This document shows, piece after piece, positions 1 through 10,900 of a stretch of 64,000 nt of DNA (position 1 is the first letter of the stretch; each line of letters starts with the position of its first letter). The stretch lies in assembly GCF_000001735.4 (NCBI RefSeq), contig NC_003076.8, forward strand, positions 26,477,835 through 26,541,834, read 5' to 3'. The notes under the pieces are model-generated. The model worked only from the letters and a program-made list of their open reading frames with translations. It did not search any database and was not told the origin of the DNA. The DNA comes from Arabidopsis thaliana (taxonomy: Eukaryota > Streptophyta > Magnoliopsida > Brassicales > Brassicaceae). The position numbers and the translations under genes are program-made.

Positions 1-82
1 AAATCAGAGGAGATCAGAAAGTATGCTGTAGAACTACACGTATTCGATTCACCAATCTAACTACCATTAAGAGTATTTACTC

Positions 83-1607
83 TTATGCCTCGGGTTTAGA
101 AGACAGAGTTGTAGTAGTATTTATACTGACCGAATCGGGAGATGCAAGAGAAAAAGGCGCCACTGTGGACCTCAGAGATTCAGGTCCCTCAGAATTAATT
201 CTCTTACATAATGTATCGCAGTTGCTGATCACCTCTGTCAATCTTCCTTTAAGCTCCCCGAGCTCCACCTGCAAACCATGAACTAGAAATATGTTCCACA
301 TATATAAGATCAGTGGATAATGCAGTCCAGTGGCAAATCCATCTCTATCTTAATCTACGCTACAATAATTACCTTGAGATAAATGCTGGGCAGTTGTCCT
401 CATTGCAGAAACAGAGTGGTTAAACCTCTGTAAAAGTTTAGTCGCCAAAGCATCTGCGACTTCTATCTTGTTTTCTATATCTTCCTAAAGACATGATGCA
501 ACATATTAAAATTCATTTCCCTTTAATTGCTACACCTAAAGACATCATAGTGATGCAAACCAAGATTTCAGACCAATGAACACTTGTAATTTTCAGTTTC
601 AATTCACTAAACCATAAGAGCAAAAGAAAGTAGAACATCTATACTTGATTTTTTTTCTTTTTTTTCCAAAAAGAAAACATTCCTTTGGCACCACACTTGC
701 AAACCAAAAGCTCAAAAAACTTACACTATCTTAGTGTCTGTTTCAATTTAAGAGAACCCTTAGGAGTAGCCTGAAGTCTAGTTTAAGTTCTCGGCTAATA
801 GCAAAAATTTCTTAAAGACTGCACTCATATACATACAAAAAAAGGCAGAAAGAGAGACCTGTCTCTTGGTAATTTCTTGAGCTTTGTTCTCTTGCCATTC
901 TCGGTAAATGGAGAAGAGCTCTACAAGTATTTGAGGATCAACCGTATCTGGGAAACAGTTGACAACAAAGGCAAAAAATTAGAGTTGAAAAAAGGAGACT
1001 TGTAGATGAATGAAAATATCTTTTCATTATGAAGCTTTAACAGTAAACGAATACATTAGCAAAAACAAAAAAAGTCCAAAGATATGTCTTCTTCTATGAA
1101 TAAATTGTCTTCCACACAACAAACGATCAATCATTTTGAACATGTTACATAAAAACAGCAAGTCCTCTTCCTAAACTCAGTTGAGCAAACTAATCAGATA
1201 GGTATAAAACTCACTGGAAGAGGAACTGGATAGAGCTTTTCTCACTAAGATATCTGTTAAGCTACTTTCCGTGGGAGGAGACTTCAATATTGGCCTACTC
1301 TGCAATTATCATATTTTTAAGCAAGAGCAAACATGTTCAATCGAAAAAACATTGAAAAGGGAAAGACAAAAGAGGAGTAGTAGTAACTCACTACTGTGAG
1401 AGCTTTAAGATTCTCGAGAATGGGATCGACTATTTCTGATCGATGAGATATAGTCGTAATCACATCACCTCGATTTTCCTGAGAATCCATCAAAAATTGA
1501 ATAAATCAATCTCGCATATATAATAGACCCAGGAAGATGCCTGGAGAATCAAATCGCGATATATCAGTTACCTGAGAGCCTAGCAGAGTTGAATCTGATG
1601 CTCCCAT
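83..1607 (-). CDS. Unknown six-exon coiled-coil protein (202 aa)
   Basis: I do not recognise a function. The gene reads as six exons: 1572-1607, 1392-1478, 1215-1299, 859-947, 373-484 and 83-282. All have GT-AG borders and compatible phases, and together they give 202 codons plus stop. The first exon is only 36 nt (MGASDSTLLGSQ). The middle and C-terminal parts (about residues 75-155) are rich in charged and heptad-like residues (DPQILVELFSIYREWQENKA, then EDIENKIEVADALATKLLQR), which suggests an alpha-helical coiled coil. The tail is Ser/Thr-rich and disordered. There is no signal peptide or membrane segment. The upstream region at 1890-1930 has TGGGCCCA and GAGCCCA boxes, typical of housekeeping plant promoters. 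By position it corresponds to At5g66290. It could be a subunit of a small coiled-coil complex, but nothing in the sequence proves this. Confidence 0.85.
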
Positions 1608-2170
1608 TTGCTTCACAGACTCCGATTAGGGAATTTTATTCAAGGAATCAGCAGTTCCGTTTTGGGAGAAATCTGGAAACGCTCGTAGCAAGGTTTTCTC
1701 AACTCCGCCAAGGAGAAGGAGGAGGAGACCGCAATATGACGTTTCGCGCATGTGCAAGACAACAGCGTGCCGTTTTAAACCCCCAGTGACGACAATGTGT
1801 TAAAACAAAAAACGCCAGCTCGTTGGATATTCAATGGGTAGGACTAGGAGACAAAGCATGAGTAACACAAAGCCATGCTTCACCACGCATGGTAGACAAA
1901 AGCCCATTTTATTGGGCCCACCTTGAGCCCACTTCTTTATTAAATATATAAAAATATAAATCACCGTAATTTGAACGTATATTTTCGAGTCACTAATACA
2001 TTATACGAAACAAACTGAGTAAGTGTAAAGCCCTATATATATCTTCTTATTCGATTCTCACCTTCTATTTATCCATCGAAATCAATTCCTTCGGTGAATT
2101 ATTACGACCATATATGTAAATCCAAAATGCGACGACGTTTCTAGTGCATGCATGCATAGGAAAGCCTTTT
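1608..2170. other. Intergenic, promoter of the unknown coiled-coil gene
   Basis: This spacer lies between the start of the upstream minus-strand gene and the VND3 stop codon. It holds a cluster of GGCCCA-like boxes around 1890-1935 (including a palindromic TGGGCCCA), which fits a promoter firing leftwards, and the 3' flank of VND3. I see no further gene. Confidence 0.5.
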
Positions 2171-3413
2171 TTAGTCTTCTCCACTCATCAAAAATTGAGA
2201 CGCCACGAACTTATCTAGATATCTCCAGTCAGTGATCCTCTTCTCGGAGCTCATGTCATCTTTCCGGCTACTGTTCTCAGAAAAAGTAGTACTATGGGGA
2301 GTTATTTCCGACGGAAGAGAGGGGCTCTCGAGCTGAGGAAGCTGGGAGAATTGATCATCATCGATGCATTGAAGGTACATAGATCCGAAATCTCCATCCT
2401 GGACGTGACTGGCCTCGGAGAGTAGTTCTTGCTTGAACGGTGTGGCGGTAAAATCAGGATTATGTCTGGCTCGCTTGTCGAGAGGTTCCAAGAGAGTGGC
2501 GTCGTCGTAGAATAAGCAGTTCGGATCCCAAAGTTGCCTCCTTTTTGTTGGGATGGTCGTTCGTTTCTTAAATGCTCTACACACTACCCATCCTTCTTCC
2601 TGCTTCACCATTTAATCTAGCTAGATCAATCAGAATGTGTGGCGCTATAAGTGAATAAGATTCCGAATTACCTGTGGAGGAGAGTTCTGGTGTGACTCGA
2701 GGCTGTAGTATTCGTGAATGATCCAATCGGACTTTTGGCCATTAGGCGCTCGACCTCGGTAAAAGACAAGCGTTTTTCTCATACCGATAAGTTTGGAGTT
2801 GAGGTAAACCGCCTTGTCCCGGCCCGTTGCTTTCCAGAAACCGGCCACGGTGGCTCGGTTTGTCCTAGTCCCAGTCGGATACTTCTTGTCTCTATGGCTG
2901 AAGAAATACCACTCCGTTTGCTCCTCGTACCCTATCCTACATCTCTCTACACGTATCACATTTAGGTTACATATTACTCTTTCGAGCTACACAGTATAGT
3001 TGCTTACATGTGTAGGTGGTATCGTTTAAATCATAATTCATAAATTAACCCTAACTTCTAAAACTTGACCTCTCTAGATGTAGCCTTATATGTAGGGTCA
3101 CTCGGGCACATAATTCATAAATTGCACATATAAAAGACGGAACCAATTATATTATATGAACGATTGATCACATGAATAAACATTGGTATCGAGAAGATAT
3201 AAGAGAGACAGATAGAGAGAGATAGATATATAATATACCTTGTAGATCCCATGGTTCGATCTTGTAAAGATCAATTTCTCTGATAACGTCGAGATCAATC
3301 CTCTGGGAGGCGATTTTCTTCTTGAGATAATATCCGACAAGTTCTTCATCTGTCGGATGAAACCTAAATCCAGGCGGTATACTACACGAATAATCTTGAT
3401 CAACCTTCATCAT
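2171..3413 (-). CDS. VND3: NAC transcription factor VND3 (NAC105)
   Basis: This is a NAC-domain transcription factor of the VASCULAR-RELATED NAC-DOMAIN group, master switches for xylem vessel formation, secondary wall deposition and programmed cell death (family knowledge). The three exons are 3239-3413, 2672-2946 and 2171-2599; they join in phase (1, then 0) to give 292 aa. The NAC domain fills about residues 10-165: subdomain [21 protein letters not shown], then [19 protein letters not shown], the basic stretch [17 protein letters not shown], and [18 protein letters not shown]. The C-terminal activation region is acidic and Ser/Pro-rich, with the VND-type motif [17 protein letters not shown] near the end. 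The start is the first of two adjacent ATGs (3411-3413). The intron positions are typical of NAC genes. VND1-VND6 paralogues are the only close alternatives. Confidence 0.96.
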
Positions 3414-5187
3414 ATTGATAGTTATTTTCTAGGATTTATTTCGCTGCGGTTTCTTCTTGATCTTAGAAAGATCGATCATAGAAGAAACCCGATCAACCGA
3501 CTCTATCAAGGGAAAAACAATAGAACGAGAGTCTTATTGAAGATGTTGGTTAGGTATAGGAAAAGAGAGATATGGACCGTCCACTTGAACGATGACATGT
3601 GTGTTTAGACTTCAGAGTGTAATCATATGTTCATTTCGCGTTGGCGTAATTCACCATCACTCTTTCTGTACATATATGCACATTTATATACAAGATACAC
3701 AAAAATATATGTTAGAAGATATGAATCTACAAATTAATATATATATATATATATGAAACGAAGTAATGATTATGTTACAACTTAGAATGGAGACATATGA
3801 AAAGGAGATTAAAAAAAAAGGTGGGTGGCTCCGTTTTGAGAGAAACGGGAGAGAGAAGCTGTGATTATCATCATTTTGTTTTTGTGTTACTTCATGCTCA
3901 AAATGATGTCTCCTTCAACAATCCTGTATTCTTTATTTTATATCATATATTCGTTTCCTCTTTATATATGTATTTAAAACACTCCAAATTATGAAAAGAA
4001 TGACTATTGGAAATACTGAAGCTCGATGGTACGCGCGGTTGTAGTGCTACATTTTCAATTACAATCTGACGTTATGTGTCAAATGTGCTGATGTAAAACT
4101 TGTTTTGTCTGTTTGTCGTTAATTCTAGGGTCAGCACTCTGATCTCTGTGTTTGACAAAACAACTACATATTTCTCTCTCACACTTGATCTCACGCCTAC
4201 AATACGATATGTATGTATTTTTACCTATAAAGCTAGTTACGTTGGTGAAGCGATGACCCGATCAAGTATATAACTTAATGTTAATTGGATACAATTCCTG
4301 CCTTTTTTTCAGCCAAAACCAAAAGGTTATATATGTAGAGGATGTTAGAGATGAATAGAGATTAAGATTTTTAGATGAAAAAGACATGCAATTGATCTTA
4401 TATAAAGCATGCTTTAAGCAAGAGATCATATGTGTTTGAAAGGTCATCGGGTCATAAAAGAGGAATGTATACTGTATACAGTTTTAGACTTGACTTTGTG
4501 AGAATTGGACATTGGAAAATTGTGGAGCCCCTCCGTTTGCGCATGGTTTTTATGTAATTCTTTGGGAGTCAACTACTAGTAGTACAGTAGACTAGTAATG
4601 GTAGTAGTAAAGGGTTATATTTGTCATTTTGAACGCGGCTGTTGAAAACAATGCCAAGAATGTTCGGAAAGAGAGGTGAAGTGGAACACACGTAGCCGAA
4701 TAGTATTGGTTAAACGGTTAAGTTCTTTACGTAGAAGGGTGAGGGCAACAAAGAAGCGAAGGGTTTGAATGGGTCTTAGCAAATTAACATTTACTAGAAA
4801 TAAAAAAATAAAAACGTTAATGGACTCCAAATTTGGCGGTGGTAAAAAATCAGATATGAACCAGCGCATTGACAAATAAACGTGATTTATTAATCATGCT
4901 CTGGTTTGAAAAGGAAGTAATTAATATCAATTTCCTTATTCTTTAAATTATGCATATAACAAAAATAATTTCAATGCAACCATTATGAATTGGGATTACA
5001 TGATTGAAAATCATTCACTCTATACACACTCCTAACCCCAAATCAATAAAACCTCTAGTCTTAGTGTTTTGACTTTAGCCGCTCATAAATATCTGAGAAT
5101 GATGATATATATATATGCGTTTTTATTTTAAACTTTTTGTTTGGTATTTAAGAAGGAATTGTCCCGGCTTAACATTTCTATCTATGA
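3414..5187. other. Intergenic, VND3 upstream region
   Basis: AT-rich spacer carrying the VND3 promoter. It includes an (AT)n microsatellite around 3737-3754. Short reading frames on either strand look like chance. No RNA gene or conserved coding stretch was recognised. Confidence 0.5.
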
Positions 5188-5200
5188 CTAGATATTAACC

Positions 5201-5214
5201 CGCGGTATACCGCG
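5201..5214. repeat. Perfect 14-bp palindrome at the left edge of the repeat block
   Basis: CGCGGTATACCGCG equals its own reverse complement. It is strikingly GC-rich against its AT-rich surroundings and stands where a transposon terminal or subterminal hairpin would be expected. Confidence 0.75.
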
Positions 5215-5422
5215 AGCCTATATTTTTATTAAATAAAAAATAATTGAATAATTTTTAGGATGATTTAATAAATTTATGCTATTGTTTGATTTAAATGTAT
5301 AATTCACCGCGAGACGAAATTTTATAACTCAAATTTTAAAGTTTTAAGTTGTATTTGTTTATTTTGTTAAATGTTTAATATTGTATAATTGTATTTTGAT
5401 TGTTGTTTCTCGGATTTCACCC

Positions 5423-5930
5423 GTAGTACACCATCCCATATTAATATCGAATCAAACCCGTCAATTCTAGAATTTCACCCGTGGTAGTATTTAATTGTAT
5501 AATTATATTTTAATTGTCATCGTAGGATTTCACTCCTAATTCTATCGCAAATTATTATCAACCCAAACCAGTCAATTCTAAAATATCACCCGTAGTACAC
5601 CATCCCATATTAATATCGAATCAAGCCCGTCAATTCTAGGATTTCACCCGTGGTAGTATTTAATTGTATAATTATATTTTAATTGTCATTGTAGGATTTC
5701 ACTCATAATTCTATCGCAAATTATTATCAACCCAAACCAGTCAATTCTAAAATATCACATGTAGTACACCATCCCATATTAATATCGATTCAAACTCGTC
5801 AATTATAGGATTTCACTTGTGGTAGTATTTTATTGTATAATTATATTTTGATTGTCATTCTAAGATTTAACTCCTAGTTCTATCGTAAATTCTTATCAAC
5901 CCAAACAGTCAATTATAAAATTTCACCCGT
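5423..5930. repeat. 169-bp tandem array, three copies
   Basis: The marker GTAGTACACCATCCCATATT starts at 5423, 5592 and 5761 (period 169), and a degraded GTAGTATA recurs at 5929 (168 further on). Each unit also contains CACCCGTGGTAGTATTTAA or a close variant, and a ...CTATCGCAAATTATTATCAA segment, diverged by a few substitutions. The low divergence between units 1 and 2 suggests a fairly recent expansion within an older element. Confidence 0.85.
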
Positions 5931-6476
5931 AGTATAAAGTTTAAATATTTATAATGTTTAAATTTCTTATAAAAGAATCAAAATGTGTTTTAAAAAAATT
6001 AAAGTTTTAAGTTTTTTTTTTTAATATTGTTAATTTTGTTTAGTGTTTAAGATTATATAATTATATTATGATTGTTATTATATGTTTTTTTCCATAGCAT
6101 ACTATCCCATGTTATTATCCACTCAAACCTGTCACACCATATAACCCCGTCCCGTGAAATTAAACACAAATTTGTCATTTTATTATAAATTTCAAATATT
6201 TATAAAATTAGAAACTTCAAAAAAGATTAATATTGACCCAAACTTCATCATTGAATTTTGAGTGTTATATCTAAGATTTCTCTCGCAGTATATCGTCCCG
6301 TATTAATATCTTTTATATTGTTTAAATTTCTTGTAATATTTAATTTATAATTTTTTAAACTTTTTAAAGTTTCAATTTTTTAAAATAAATAACCCTAGTA
6401 AACAAACTATTTTAATTTTGGACACCTCATAAATCAAGTTTCATGCTCATTCGTAATCGAAATCATTTTGGTCTTT

Positions 6477-6527
6477 TTTATAGTATGGCTCTTGACCATT
6501 GTCCAATTTTTTTAAGCGATATGGGAC
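6477..6527 (-). promoter_or_regulatory. snRNA-type promoter module, copy A (USE + TATA)
   Basis: On the minus strand GTCCCATATCG (6517-6527) is one base from the plant upstream sequence element RTCCCACATCG. It is followed after exactly 34 bp by TATAAA (6477-6482). In plant snRNA genes a USE-TATA gap of about four helical turns specifies RNA polymerase II, and a gap one turn shorter specifies polymerase III (established knowledge). Transcription would start near 6450, reading leftwards. The USE mismatch suggests decay relative to copy B. Confidence 0.5.
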
Positions 6528-6945
6528 ATTCTAAAATCGTAATTATTATCCACCCAAACCCGTCCTACCATATAACCCAGTCCCGTGAAATTAAACATAA
6601 TTTTGTCATTTTCTTATAAATTTCAATATTATAAAATTTGAAACTTAAAAAAATACAATATCGACCCAAAATTCATCATTGAATTTTGATTGTTATATTT
6701 AAGATTTTTCCTGTAATATATCATCTCGTATTAATATATTTTTTATATATTTATAATGTTTAAATTTCTTGTAAAATTCAATTTATAATTTTTAAAACTT
6801 TATAAGTTTTAAAATTATAAATATTTAAAGCATTTTTTAAAGATAAACTTTATAAAAAGTTTTTAAAATTATAATATTTAACTTTTGATAAAGTTATAAT
6901 ATTTATAATTTCTTGAAACATTTTAAAGTTTCAATTCTTTAAAAT

Positions 6946-6969
6946 AAAAAAATCCGAGTAAAATCGGAT
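6946..6969 (-). terminator. Small hairpin followed by a T run, downstream of promoter copy B
   Basis: Read on the minus strand, ATCCGA and TCGGAT (6964-6969 and 6952-6957) form a 6-bp inverted repeat around a 6-nt loop. It runs directly into seven Ts (6946-6952). It lies about 60-70 nt after the start expected from promoter copy B, so a short RNA could end here. The equivalent position in copy A lacks the hairpin. A T run would stop polymerase III, but the promoter spacing suggests polymerase II, so the role is uncertain. Confidence 0.3.
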
Positions 6970-7040
6970 AACTATTTTAATTTTGGACGCCTGATAAATC
7001 AAGGTTCCTGCTCATTCGTAATCAGAATCATTTTGGTCCT

Positions 7041-7091
7041 TTTATAATATGGGTCTGAATCATTGTCCAATTTTTCTAAGCGATGTGGGAC
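7041..7091 (-). promoter_or_regulatory. snRNA-type promoter module, copy B (perfect USE + TATA)
   Basis: On the minus strand a perfect USE, GTCCCACATCG (7081-7091), is followed after 34 bp by TATAAAAG (TATAAA at 7041-7046). USE and flank together read GTCCCACATCGCTTAGA, which from memory also occurs in an Arabidopsis U6 promoter. The spacing fits the polymerase II snRNA class rather than the U6 class. The start would lie near 7010-7016, reading leftwards. Whether it is active cannot be told from sequence. Confidence 0.6.
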
Positions 7092-7500
7092 ATTGTACAC
7101 ATATTATTTCTTCATAGGTTGAATAATATATGTCCGTTTTAAAAAATTTGAATTACATCATATTCAGAAAAAAATTAATATTTTATTAATTATATATATT
7201 TTATATAAATTCAAAATAAATAAAGTATAAGATCAAATAAAATTGAAAGAAGAATTATATATTTATGTTTAAATTAGGTAGAAATATTTTAGGAAATTAG
7301 TTAAGGTAAATAAGAAATATTGTTAGTTTAGAGATATTGTTTATATTAAATTTGGTAATTAAATCATTAATTTTCGTTTTTAATTATTAGTTTTTAGGTA
7401 ACTTTTCCAAAAATTAATGTTATCCAATATCAGAACAGAATTAAACATGTTATCCAGGATCCGAACAGAGTTAAACCGGGTAAAACCCACCCATTTGAAT

Positions 7501-7951
7501 TAATTGTTGAATTATGGCTCAAATCTTCAACATTATCTTCAAAAATCCCCTCCAAAAATGTATATATAACTGTCGTGAATTGTTTCTTTCCCAAAGGACT
7601 CTGTGTTGTTGCCTTTAGGTTTTATGCTGTTTTAGGGATTATAGCTTTTATATTCCTTTGAGGGTAACGTTTTATTTTTGTGAAACTTTAGAGGTTGGTT
7701 TCATCAAAATCTGATTTTCCATTTCCATGCCTATCATTAATAATCGTAACGCCATTAAACGGTCCCGTACGACGATCATAATCAGATATACGAGATACGA
7801 AGATTGGTAAAGAAACAGAGTAGATGCGCTAATCACAGAAAAGAAGCCACTACCTTCAAATTCACTAATTGTGAGAGACGATTTAAATCAACAGGATCAG
7901 AGAGAACAAAATATTTGGTAAGATTTGTTTCGTGGTCTTTGTATACAGTAG
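7501..7951. other. Spacer with the kinesin 3' flank
   Basis: Between the repeat block and the kinesin stop codon. It holds the probable 3' untranslated region of the kinesin. A 63-codon frame on the plus strand (7804-7995) overlaps the kinesin end in antisense and has no recognisable features. Confidence 0.4.
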
Positions 7952-10900
7952 TTACAAAAAGGAGAGGGACAAAACGCTGCGTTTCCAAAGACTAGATTTC
8001 TTGGGACGTGGTGGTCTGAAAGCATAGTTGACGCCAAACATCTCTGTGGAAGTCAACTTCATGTCCACGAACCCATTGAGCTTACCAACGAGGGAGGCGC
8101 TCTCTCGGACATGACCCATGTCTTTGTAATCCGACCAGAGACGACGCGCCAGCTGGACCCGTCTGTGATTCGTGTTGAGCCCAATGCCCCATCTCAAGAA
8201 CAAGTTCTCTCTCTCTTCTTTCGACAGTTTCCTCTGCATCAGCTTGCTCAGCTTATACCTCTCCCTCGTCAATGCCCTCGTGCTGCTTGTTTTTATATAT
8301 ATTACATTACTTTAGTGTCTTACTAAACCAAAAATTAACGAGGTAACAAAAAAAGATACAATGTGACTTTACCAGGAGATTAGGGTCATATTGTTGCCAT
8401 CGTTGCTATTTTGGGCGAAAGATTCTCTGATGTACTTAAGTCTACGGAGCTCTACCTCCAAGTACAAGCAATCTTTCTGATCTCCTCTGAACAGAAGGAA
8501 GAAGTAGCTTCTGTGTGCCATTGAGACTTTACACACGTGCCATAGCTCTATTATCTCCCTCTGTAGCCTCTTGAACTCCACTGGCCAATTCAAGGCCGTG
8601 TCTAAGTAGTCTTGTATTGGGTCCATTGCTGCGTCCTTGAAACTCTTCGTTGAATTCGAGGCCAAGAACTTCTGTTCCCTTTCCTCCATCTGCCCACACA
8701 TGTCAGATCAATCACACATACTAATTAGGTGATTTATCGAAAGCAAGTAAAGCAAAACTAACCGATCGATGAATGATTTGCTTGTCTTTTTGAGCAGCAG
8801 TCTCCTCTGTTCTGTCCTGGCTTATTGAAGCTCTACCACTTGTCTGGAGCTCAAACACAGAAGCATCAGATGGCCGAAATGGTGATTCATTTGGCGACAT
8901 TTCGTTGCTGACACCATGTGAAGCAGCATCCACCGTTTGAGTGTCACTCAAGCTTCTCTCGAACCAAGTTGTTGGCATGCTCCTCCCACTAAACTCATCC
9001 TGCAACAATCTCTGGTTCTTGATGTCGCACATTGTCAAGTTTCTCTCAGCTGTTTTGATAAATTCTTTGTCGTACCAGCTTGGCGGTGTATCAGCATCTT
9101 TCTCTAACCAAGAGGAGGAAGGGCTCGATAATAAGCTTGGTCGGCAGCTTCGACTTCTAGTCAGCTTCATTCCTCTGAAAAGTTGTGAATCTCTCTCCAT
9201 AATCCAAGAGAAAGGCTTTTCAGGAGAGGGAGTGATAAGGGCTGGAGGTGTTGAGATTCTACTCAGGTTAGACATGCTTGTATCAAACTCATCAGGTGAA
9301 CATTCCAAATCACACAATGCAGGATTTTTTGTGAGGTTGCTTTCTTGTTTTGGTTCAGGAGAAGCACCACTGACTTCCTTTACTCTTTCTTCTTCTTCTT
9401 CTTCTTCGTTTTCAGCTTCTGTGGGATGTTGTAAGTTCTTTGTCTCTGTCACACATACTGCTTCTTCTGTCGGATGTTGTAAGTTCTTTGGCTCTGTCAC
9501 AGATACTGGTTCTTCTGCAGTTACAGCCTCGTATTTGTCTGGACTGCTCTCCGGCATATTTTCCACTGGACCTATACTAATATCTGACTTCTCTGTTTCT
9601 ATGCACCGAACTTCCCTGCAGTTATCCTCAGAATTTCCGTCAGTGTGTTCAGCCATTTCATAAAACCGTTCCTCCTGAACATGAGGTTCTTCTATAGCTT
9701 CCTCTTTGTGAACATGAGATTGGTCTACAGTATCTGTCACGTGAATATCATCAAGTGGAACCTTAAGGAAAGGAGTTACAAACGCAAGCTGTTGCGGACT
9801 ACTTGATGCAGAATCTATCCTGAAATCTGATAGCTGAAAGACATTCTCTTCATAACTATATTCAGTTGATCGTGGAGATATACTGGAACGGTGAGCTGAT
9901 ATAGGGCTCAGTGGTGTTGTATTCTCAGAGTCCCATGTCCTGCGCACCCGCAGCTTGGGGTATTGATGTTCCATCAGAACCTGGACAAAAGCGAATCAAT
10001 AAGCAGTAAAAGGATATATATATCCACGCTCAGTAAAATTAACAAGTGAATATAACATACATTTAACCCTTCTGTTTCTGTTGATAGCGTCTCTTTTTCT
10101 TGGTTTTTTTCTTCTTCAACCATTCGTCGAAGATCCTTAATCTCGGAACGAGCTTGCTCTAGTTGTTGTGCTAGTTGGAATACCTCTTTCTTAAGCTGTA
10201 GGAAAAAGGATAGATCATAACTCAAACCTCCAAACTATAGATCACTTGGATTGGGAGCAATAAAAAACGATAAACGCAAGGAAAAGGTAAGTGTAGCTGC
10301 AATACCAAGGAAGATGATTGCTATAATAGTGAATTCATGGTACTACCTATTTTCTAAGATTTCAAAAGGGTGATTGGAGTACATCCAGCTACCTTTTCAA
10401 CCTCAAGGTCTTTCTCCGTCAGTAATGCAGTTGTGTCAGAAACAATTGAAGCCTGACTAGGGCTTCTCAACTCACTTTCCAGTTTAGCCAACTCCCTCTG
10501 CAAGTGCTTTACTAAAGCTTTATCAGACATGACAACATTGACTTGTGCATTTGTTGTCACCTCCTTTGCGCAGCTTGCAAATAACAGTGTGTTTCTTGAT
10601 TGTTCAACATGGATTCTCGCAGGACTCATAGTGCAAATTATGGCAGTTCTTGCATTTCCTCCCAAAGAAGACTGAAGTATGCGTGTCAGTTTTGAATCTC
10701 TGAATGGAATGTGCCCAGTTTTTTCTTTACTGCATGAAGTAAACCACATAAGCAAGTTACTAAGCTATTGAATCGTAAAAAAGAGAGCCTTATTCATAGG
10801 AACTGATCAAAGGTAAAAAGAAGAACAATACAGCAAACTAACATAAACAAGGTAAAAAGGTGATAACAGATGTATGTAAGCCACGTTTGAGCCAGAGAAG

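Larger units (their letters stand above)
6115..7095. repeat. Direct duplication of a ~430-bp unit, second copy enlarged to ~550 bp
   Basis: Copy A starts at 6115 and copy B at 6546 (TTATCCAC/TCAAACC, then the shared CCCGTGAAATTAAACA). The offset is about 431 bp at the left and 428 bp at TTGAATTTTG (6251 and 6679). It widens to 565 bp at the right-hand module (GACACCTCATAAATCAAG at 6421, GACGCCTGATAAATCAAG at 6986), so about 135 bp of AT-rich sequence was gained in copy B or lost from copy A. Both copies end in the snRNA-like promoter module. Confidence 0.8.
5188..7500. mobile_element. AT-rich repetitive block, probable decayed non-autonomous transposon(s)
   Basis: Very AT-rich, free of coding potential and built from internal repeats. 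The left edge reads ACTAGATATTAACC followed by the 14-bp palindrome CGCGGTATACCGCG (5201-5214). Inside are a ~169-bp tandem array (5423-5930) and a ~430-bp direct duplication (from 6115 and 6546). The right part ends in AT-rich sequence with a short imperfect repeat (about 7420-7480). This composition resembles non-autonomous Helitron-like or other DNA-transposon relics of Brassicaceae. I could not identify the family or the exact ends, and no transposase or helicase frame is present. Confidence 0.6.

Noticed and set aside
5423..5930. CRISPR-like array
   Set aside because: The 169-bp units are contiguous tandem repeats without unique spacers, in a plant nuclear genome.
8941..9663. 240-codon open frame on the plus strand
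   Set aside because: Exactly antisense to the large acidic exon of the kinesin. Its Ser/Leu-rich content mirrors the Glu/Ser-rich sense codons, and it has no domain or splice support.
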